Positions 58,991 through 64,000 of a DNA stretch of 64,000 nt are shown piece by piece (the first letter of the stretch is position 1; the number at the start of each line of letters is the position of its first letter). The translations under genes were made by a program, and so were the position numbers. This stretch comes from Phytohabitans aurantiacus (lineage in GTDB: Bacteria; Actinomycetota; Actinomycetes; Mycobacteriales; Micromonosporaceae): positions 1 through 64,000 of the forward strand of contig NZ_BSDI01000051.1 in assembly GCF_027923225.1 (NCBI RefSeq). The letters run 5' to 3'. The notes beneath the pieces were generated by a model. That model was given only the letters and a program-made list of their open reading frames with translations. It did no database searches and was not told where the DNA came from.

Positions 58991-59850
58991 CAGAAGCGAC
59001 ACTTTCTCGCGCTGAGGCGCTGCTGCTGACGAACCGGGCGCAGGATGCGCTGGCCGAGCTGGCCACCCTGCCTCCGAGCGAGGCCGTCGGCGTACCCGCC
59101 ACCCGGCTGCGCTGTGCCGCCCTGGCGCAGCTGGACCGCTGGGAGGCGGTGATCTCGGCGGCCACCGCCGGCCTGGCCGCGTCCGGGCCCGATCCTGACC
59201 TGCTGCGCCACCTGGGCCGCGCCGAGCACCGGTGCGGCCGTTCGCAGGTCGCCGAGCGGGCGCTGCTGGACGGGCTGGCGCTGGCGCCGCAGGACGTCGA
59301 GCTCCTCTGCACGTACGCCGACGTCTGCGCGGCCAATGGCCAAGCCGACAAGGCGGCGAAGCTGGTCGAGCGGGCCGCGGCCCTGGCACCGGAGGCGCCG
59401 ATCGTGTACGCCACGCGGATCCAGGTGGCCTACGCCAGCGGCGACGACAAGGGCGCCCAGCGGATGAGCCGCGAGTTCGTCGCCGCCTACCCGGAGCACC
59501 CCGCCGCGCACGCGTTGCTCGGCGGCACCAGCGCCATCCGGGGACAGGTCGACACGGCGTACGAGGGCTACCGGCAGGCCGCCGCCGCCATGCCCACCGA
59601 GCAGTCCTTCGCGGAGTCGGCGCTGGAGCTGCGGATCGCCCGGCACCCGCTGATGCTGCCGTTGCGGCCGGCGCTGCGCTTCGGCGTGCTGAAGACGTGG
59701 GCGGTCGCGGCCGCGCTGATCTTCGGCCTCCGCGCGCTGGGCCAGCCCGTACTGTCAGCGATAGTCGGCCTGCTGTGGCTGCTCTACTGCGTGTACTCGT
59801 GGGTGGTGCCGCCGCTGTTGCGGCGCTGGATGCGCCGCAACTGGCGCTAA
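58987..59850 (+). CDS. TPR-repeat protein with C-terminal membrane anchor
   Basis: 287 residues. Tandem TPR helices: AEALLLTNRAQDALAELATL, ALAQLDRWEAVISAATAGLA, AEHRCGRSQVAERALLDGLALAP, ADVCAANGQADKAAKLVERAAALAPEA, AYASGDDKGAQRMSREFVAAYPEH. Two membrane helices follow at about 236-275 (LKTWAVAAALIFGLRAL, LSAIVGLLWLLYCVYSW). It is coupled to the upstream membrane gene and faces the TPR-AAA gene. The three may work as a unit (inference). Confidence 0.85.
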   Translation: MTEATLSRAEALLLTNRAQDALAELATLPPSEAVGVPATRLRCAALAQLDRWEAVISAATAGLAASGPDPDLLRHLGRAEHRCGRSQVAERALLDGLALAPQDVELLCTYADVCAANGQADKAAKLVERAAALAPEAPIVYATRIQVAYASGDDKGAQRMSREFVAAYPEHPAAHALLGGTSAIRGQVDTAYEGYRQAAAAMPTEQSFAESALELRIARHPLMLPLRPALRFGVLKTWAVAAALIFGLRALGQPVLSAIVGLLWLLYCVYSWVVPPLLRRWMRRNWR

Positions 59851-59898
59851 GCTTCATCGCTTTTGACACTGAAAAGGGCATGCTGGAGGTGGGCTGAC

Positions 59899-60654
59899 AT
59901 GTCAGTGCTCGACGCGTTCGGACTCGCCGGGCGGGTGGCGGTCGTGACCGGTGGAAACCGCGGGCTCGGGCGGGCGTTCGTCACCGCCCTCACCGAGGCG
60001 GGCGCCAGCGTCGCCATCGTCGCCCGCGACACCGCCAAGACCGGCGAGGTGCTGGCCTCCCAACCCGACGTGCGCGGCTTCCAGGCCGACGTGCGCCAGC
60101 GCGGCGAGGTCGACCGCGTGGTCCAGGAGATCGTCGGCGAGATGGGCGGCGTCGACATCCTCGTCAACAACGCCGGCACCTGCGTGCACGCGCCGGCCCT
60201 CGACGTCACCGAGCACGACTGGCACGAGGTCATCGACACCAACGTCAACGGCGTCTGGAACTGTTGCCAGGCCTTCGGAAAGCACATGGCCGAACGCGGC
60301 GGCGGCACCATCGTCAACGTCGGCTCGATCTCCGGGCTGATCGTCAACCGTCCACAGTGGCAGCCGGCGTACAACGCGTCGAAGGCCGCCGTGCACCAGC
60401 TCACGAAGTCGCTCGCCGCGGAGTGGGCGCCGCTGGGCATCCGCGTCAACGCCCTCGCCCCCGGGTACATCAAGACCGAGATGGCGCCCGTCGACCGGCC
60501 TGAGTTCCGCCAGCACTGGATCGAAGACGTGCCCATGAAGCGGTACGCCACGCCGGACGAGATCGCACCCAGCCTCATCTACCTCGCCAGCGACGCGTCC
60601 GCGTTCATGACCGGTTCGGTACTGGTCATCGACGGCGGCTACACGGCCTTCTGA
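59899..60654 (+). CDS. Short-chain dehydrogenase/reductase
   Basis: 251 residues from ATG 59899. AVVTGGNRGLGRAFV (cofactor), ILVNNAGTC, catalytic S in VGSISGLIVN, and YNASK with Tyr and Lys, then GIRVNALAPGYIKTEM. A full classical SDR, similar to sugar- or polyol-type NAD(H) enzymes. It precedes the ADP-ribosylglycohydrolase with a one-base gap. Confidence 0.92.
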   Translation: MSVLDAFGLAGRVAVVTGGNRGLGRAFVTALTEAGASVAIVARDTAKTGEVLASQPDVRGFQADVRQRGEVDRVVQEIVGEMGGVDILVNNAGTCVHAPALDVTEHDWHEVIDTNVNGVWNCCQAFGKHMAERGGGTIVNVGSISGLIVNRPQWQPAYNASKAAVHQLTKSLAAEWAPLGIRVNALAPGYIKTEMAPVDRPEFRQHWIEDVPMKRYATPDEIAPSLIYLASDASAFMTGSVLVIDGGYTAF

Positions 60655-60655
60655 C

Positions 60656-61645
60656 ATGTCAACCGCGTCGGGGTGCCTGTTCGGGCTGGCGTACGGCGAT
60701 GCCCTGGGCAAGCCGACCGAGTTCATGACCGTGGCGCAGATCCGCGCGCGGTACGGGCCGGACGGCCCGCGCGAGCTTGAGGGCGATCCGGCGCTGGTCA
60801 CCGACGACACCCAGATGACGCTCGCGGTGGGCAAGGCTGTCCTCGACGCCCCGGCCCCGACGGCTGATTTCCTGGTACGGCTGCTGCGCGACCGATTCCT
60901 GGAGTGGGCCGCGAGCCCCGACAACAATCGTGCCCCCGGCATGACATGCCTGCGCGCCTGCGGTGACCTGTCACTGGGCGTGCCGTGGACGCGCGCCACC
61001 GTCGTGGGCTCCAAGGGTTGCGGCGCCAACATGCGCGTCGCGCCCGTCGGGCTCGTCCCCACCTACGACCTGGACACCCTCGCCGGGGTGGCACAGCTCC
61101 AGGCGGCCATGACACATGGGCACCCCACCGGGCTGGCGGCCAGCGAGCTGACGGCGTACACGATCCGGCTGCTGCGCGACGGCGCCGAACCGGCCGCGGT
61201 GCCCGCGCTGCTGCGGGCCCGCTGCCACGACCAGCGCACGGTGTACCGCGGCGACTGGCTCGTCGACCTGTGGGAGCAGGCGGGCGTCACCACACCGGGT
61301 GAGTTCATCGCGCGCGGGTGGGACGAGTGCCTCGCCGCCCTCGACCGGCTCGACCTGGCCCTGTCCTACCCCGACGACGGGCAGGACGCCTGCCAGGTCA
61401 CCGGCGAGGGCTGGATCGCCGAGGAGGCCCTGGCCACCGCGCTGCTCTGCGCGATCCGGCACGCCGACGACCCGGTAGGCGCGCTGGCCCGGGGCGCGGC
61501 CACGTCCGGCGACTCCGACTCGATCGCGTGCCTGGCGGGCGCGTTCCTCGGCGCGTGGCTGGGCATGCCCGCGTGGCCGGCGGGGTGGCGCGAGCGCATC
61601 GAGTACGCCGATCAGCTCACGGCGCTTGGCGAGGCGTGGGACTGA
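60656..61645 (+). CDS. ADP-ribosylglycohydrolase (DraG-like)
   Basis: 329 residues. Metal-binding motifs: VTDDTQMTLAV (DDT), GLAYGDALGKPTE at the start, and SGDSDSIACLAGAFLGAW (DSDS). The di-magnesium site of the family is complete. It removes ADP-ribose from modified residues or from free compounds. Its start lies two bases after the SDR stop. Its end overlaps the convergent GGDEF-EAL gene by 29 bases. Confidence 0.92.
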   Translation: MSTASGCLFGLAYGDALGKPTEFMTVAQIRARYGPDGPRELEGDPALVTDDTQMTLAVGKAVLDAPAPTADFLVRLLRDRFLEWAASPDNNRAPGMTCLRACGDLSLGVPWTRATVVGSKGCGANMRVAPVGLVPTYDLDTLAGVAQLQAAMTHGHPTGLAASELTAYTIRLLRDGAEPAAVPALLRARCHDQRTVYRGDWLVDLWEQAGVTTPGEFIARGWDECLAALDRLDLALSYPDDGQDACQVTGEGWIAEEALATALLCAIRHADDPVGALARGAATSGDSDSIACLAGAFLGAWLGMPAWPAGWRERIEYADQLTALGEAWD

Positions 61646-64000
61646 GCTGCCGCACCGGGCGCGAAAACAGGTGGCCCTGGCCCAGCTCGCACCCGAGCTC
61701 GCGCAGCTGTGCGTGTTGAGCGGGTTCTTCGATGCCCTCGGCGATCACGCCCATGCCCAGGTTGTGCCCCATCAGGATGATCGTGCGGACCAGCTCGCGG
61801 GCCTTGGCGCTGGTCGCCACGTCGCTCACGAACGACTTGTCGATCTTCAGCGCGTCGATGGGCAGCTCGCGCAGGACGCTCAGCGACGAGTACCCGGTGC
61901 CGAAGTCGTCGACGTAAAGCTTCAGCCCCTGGTCGTGCAGGCCCTGCAGCATGCTCTGCGCGGCCTGGACGTCGTGCACGACGACGCCCTCGGTGATCTC
62001 CAGGGCGATGCAGCGCGCGGGCAGCCGCTCGTGCTCCAGCGACGCCGCGACGGTGGCGGCCGCGTCGCCGTACCAGAACTGCCGGTCCGACAGGTTGATG
62101 CTGACCCATAGGTCGTCGGGGACGACGGCGTCCCGGCGCCAGCTGGCCAGTTGCCGGCACGCCTCCGCCACCACCCAGCGGCCGATCGGCACCATGAGCC
62201 CGGCCTCCTCGGCCACCGGCAGGAACTGCGCGGGTGCCAGCAGACCGCGGGTCGGATGCCGCCACCGCAGCAGCGCCTCCAGCGCCACCGTCGCGCCCGT
62301 GGCGAGGTCGACGATCGGCTGGTAGTGCAGCTCCAGCTGGGCCGCGGCGACGGCGTGGCGCAGCTCGGTCTCGATGCGCAGCCGGTCGATCGCCTCGGCG
62401 CGCATCGACATGTCGAAGACCGCGTGCGAGCCCTTCTTGCGCGCCTTCGCCCGGTACATCGCGATGTCCGCGTTGCGCAGCAGGTCTTCGGCGCTCTGGT
62501 CCTGGCCGGTGCCCTCGGCGATGCCGATGCTGGCGCTGACGACGACCTCCTGGCCGGCGATCCGGTGCGGCCGGCCGATGGCCTCCTGCAGGCGCTCCGC
62601 GACCGCGGTCAGCATGGCGATGTCGCCGACCCCGTCGACCAGTACAGCAAACTCGTCGCCGGCGAAGCGCGCCGGCGTGTCGACCGGCCTGACCTCGGCG
62701 CTGATCCGCTCTGCCACCGCGCACAGCAACCGGTCGCCGGCGAGGTGGCCGAGGCTGTCGTTGACCACCTTCAGGCCGTCGAGGTCGAGGAAGAGGATCC
62801 CGAAGCGGTACCCGCCGGTGCGGCGCAGCGCCTGCCCGACCCGTTCCAGGAAGAGCGTGCGGTTGGGCAGGCCGGTCAACCGGTCGTACTGGGCGGCGTG
62901 CCGGAGCTGGTCCTCCTGGTCCCGCAGCGACGTGACCACCGCCCGGTGGTCGAGCATGCCGCACAGCAGCGCCGCCCACTGGTTGACGGTCTCGACGATC
63001 GACGACTTCTGCGTGTCGATCGGGCCGATGTGGGCGAGCATGCCGCGATCGCTGTCGCGCAGCCGCACCGGCACGACGACCGCGATCTGCCCGGCGCCGG
63101 GGTCTGACTCCTCGATCAGTTCGGCGGGCGGGAACGCGCTCACCGGGATGGGCTCGTCGGGCTTGAGCTGGACGGCCGGGTCGCGGTGGTAGGTGCCGGC
63201 GATCTCCAGGAGCGGGTCGCTTTCGTCGCGGTCCGGCGCCCAGAGGCCCAGGCAGCCGCTGGTCGCCTGGGAATGTTCGAGCCACTGCAGCGTCGCCGGA
63301 TTGCCGTCGCTGCGCAGCAGCTCCATGGTGATCCCGTACTGGCTGTCGAGCGCCCGTTCCAGGTACTGGTTCTCGGCCGCCAGCCGCTGCGGTTCCCCGG
63401 CGGTCTCCTGGGGCGCGCATCCGCAGGACTCCCGCCTCACGAGGCGTGACCGTCCCTCCCGGGCGTACCGCTTCCCGGGGCGCACCTCCCGCCCCGCCAG
63501 CATCGCCAGCAACAGCTCGCCGGCCTCCTGCCCCACCTCGTCGAACGCCGAGTCGATCGTCGTCAGGTTCGGCTGCACGTGCTGGGCCGCGGTGACGTCG
63601 TCGAAGCTGACGACGGCCAGGTCGCGCGGCAGGCTGCATCCGGCCGCCGTGAGCCCGCGGATCATCCCGACCGCGTTGTAGTCGTTGGCGCAGAAGCACG
63701 CCGTGGCCGGCATGCCCGCGCGCACCATCCGCTCGGCGGCCGCCTCCCCACCGGTGGTCACGTTGTCGTCGGCCAGGAAAAGCAGCTCCGGGTCGTAGGG
63801 GATGCCGTGCGCGGCGAGCGTCTCCCGGTACGCCTCGTGCCGCTGGCGGATGTCTTCCTGCGCCATCCACCCGACGAACGCGATCCGCTCGTGCCCGTGC
63901 TCGATCAGGTGTTCGACGGCGAGCTGGGTGCCGCTCCGGTTGTCGGGCAGTACGACCGGGCAGTCGAACCCCGGCACCTCCTGGCTCACCATCACCACCG
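61617..64000 (-). CDS. LacI-type sensor-GGDEF-EAL protein (5' end outside window)
   Basis: At least 793 residues are visible; the start lies beyond 64000. The first ~190 residues are the second half of a LacI/periplasmic-binding fold (VVLPDNRSGTQLAVEHLIEHGHERIAFVG, CFCANDYNAVGMIRGL, LAVVSFDDVT, LTTIDSAFDEVG). After a Cys-rich SCGCAPQ, a GAF-like segment follows. The GGDEF domain (DRLTGLPNRTLFLERV) has RFAGDEF with an inhibitory RPVD five residues earlier. The EAL domain (LHYQPIVDLATGATVALEALLRW, DDFGTGYSSLS) has its metal-binding acids. It probably makes and degrades cyclic di-GMP in response to a sugar-like ligand. Whether a DNA-binding helix precedes it cannot be seen. Confidence 0.9.
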   Translation of the reverse strand, partial: VVMVSQEVPGFDCPVVLPDNRSGTQLAVEHLIEHGHERIAFVGWMAQEDIRQRHEAYRETLAAHGIPYDPELLFLADDNVTTGGEAAAERMVRAGMPATACFCANDYNAVGMIRGLTAAGCSLPRDLAVVSFDDVTAAQHVQPNLTTIDSAFDEVGQEAGELLLAMLAGREVRPGKRYAREGRSRLVRRESCGCAPQETAGEPQRLAAENQYLERALDSQYGITMELLRSDGNPATLQWLEHSQATSGCLGLWAPDRDESDPLLEIAGTYHRDPAVQLKPDEPIPVSAFPPAELIEESDPGAGQIAVVVPVRLRDSDRGMLAHIGPIDTQKSSIVETVNQWAALLCGMLDHRAVVTSLRDQEDQLRHAAQYDRLTGLPNRTLFLERVGQALRRTGGYRFGILFLDLDGLKVVNDSLGHLAGDRLLCAVAERISAEVRPVDTPARFAGDEFAVLVDGVGDIAMLTAVAERLQEAIGRPHRIAGQEVVVSASIGIAEGTGQDQSAEDLLRNADIAMYRAKARKKGSHAVFDMSMRAEAIDRLRIETELRHAVAAAQLELHYQPIVDLATGATVALEALLRWRHPTRGLLAPAQFLPVAEEAGLMVPIGRWVVAEACRQLASWRRDAVVPDDLWVSINLSDRQFWYGDAAATVAASLEHERLPARCIALEITEGVVVHDVQAAQSMLQGLHDQGLKLYVDDFGTGYSSLSVLRELPIDALKIDKSFVSDVATSAKARELVRTIILMGHNLGMGVIAEGIEEPAQHAQLRELGCELGQGHLFSRPVRQLSPTPRQAP

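Overview
The window is chromosomal DNA of a very high-GC actinomycete. GTG/ATG starts are mixed, ribosome-binding sites are GGAG-like, and there is a mycothiol-type (MDMPI) domain, an AfsR/SARP regulator, SigE-like and ECF sigma factors, DUF5709, DUF6220 and TIGR04222 proteins. The style of the genes and of the intergenic hairpins suggests Micromonosporaceae; this is inference, since no rRNA or other marker gene is present. I saw no tRNA, rRNA, transposase, integrase or CRISPR array.

Layout. 1-5.1 kb: a GC-rich tandem repeat, then a divergent pair consisting of a small TCAD1-type protein and a 1,499-residue trypsin-NACHT-membrane STAND protein, a candidate conflict/defence module. 5.1-7.5 kb: class III Sir2 deacylase, YdcF/SanA-like protein, alpha/beta hydrolase. 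7.5-11.5 kb: minus-strand operon of a LuxR-type regulator, two paralogous secreted proteins that both end in CGHCW, and an AfsR-like SARP/NB-ARC regulator. 11.8-16.7 kb: TIGR04222 membrane protein, S41 peptidase, zinc-finger/MDMPI anti-sigma protein and its ECF sigma factor. 16.8-20.5 kb: TerC, then trpB-trpA-gntR behind a 34-bp palindrome. 20.6-25 kb: free-standing CBM2 protein, methyltransferase, SigE-like sigma factor with membrane partner, SnoaL-like protein. 25-32 kb: TPR-GGDEF cyclase, lipoprotein solute-binding protein, GH13 enzyme coupled to a membrane-anchored sugar-binding fusion. 32-40 kb: DUF6220 and multicopper oxidase, PadR-controlled ABC exporter, DUF5709, second ABC pair. 40-46.3 kb: FolE2 with a possible Zur box, TauE/TetR facing a flavin monooxygenase, a frameshifted gene, oxidoreductase, GNAT. 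46.4-56.9 kb: mostly secreted enzymes (haloperoxidase-like, pectinesterase, serine hydrolase, GDPD) and small proteins. 57.2-61.6 kb: TPR-AAA ATPase facing a membrane/TPR pair, SDR, ADP-ribosylglycohydrolase. 61.6-64 kb: LacI-type sensor fused to GGDEF-EAL, running off the right edge.

The most unusual features are (i) the trypsin-NACHT/TCAD1 locus, (ii) the two CGHCW proteins between a LuxR and a STAND regulator, and (iii) three families of dispersed repeats. These repeats are a 50-bp hairpin (4 copies), a 57/76-bp hairpin with an extra half-arm (3 copies, two of them exact inverted copies), and a 38-bp element that lies inside coding sequence (2 copies). Together they point to small non-autonomous or REP-like elements that act as terminators, and in one case as a protein N-terminus.
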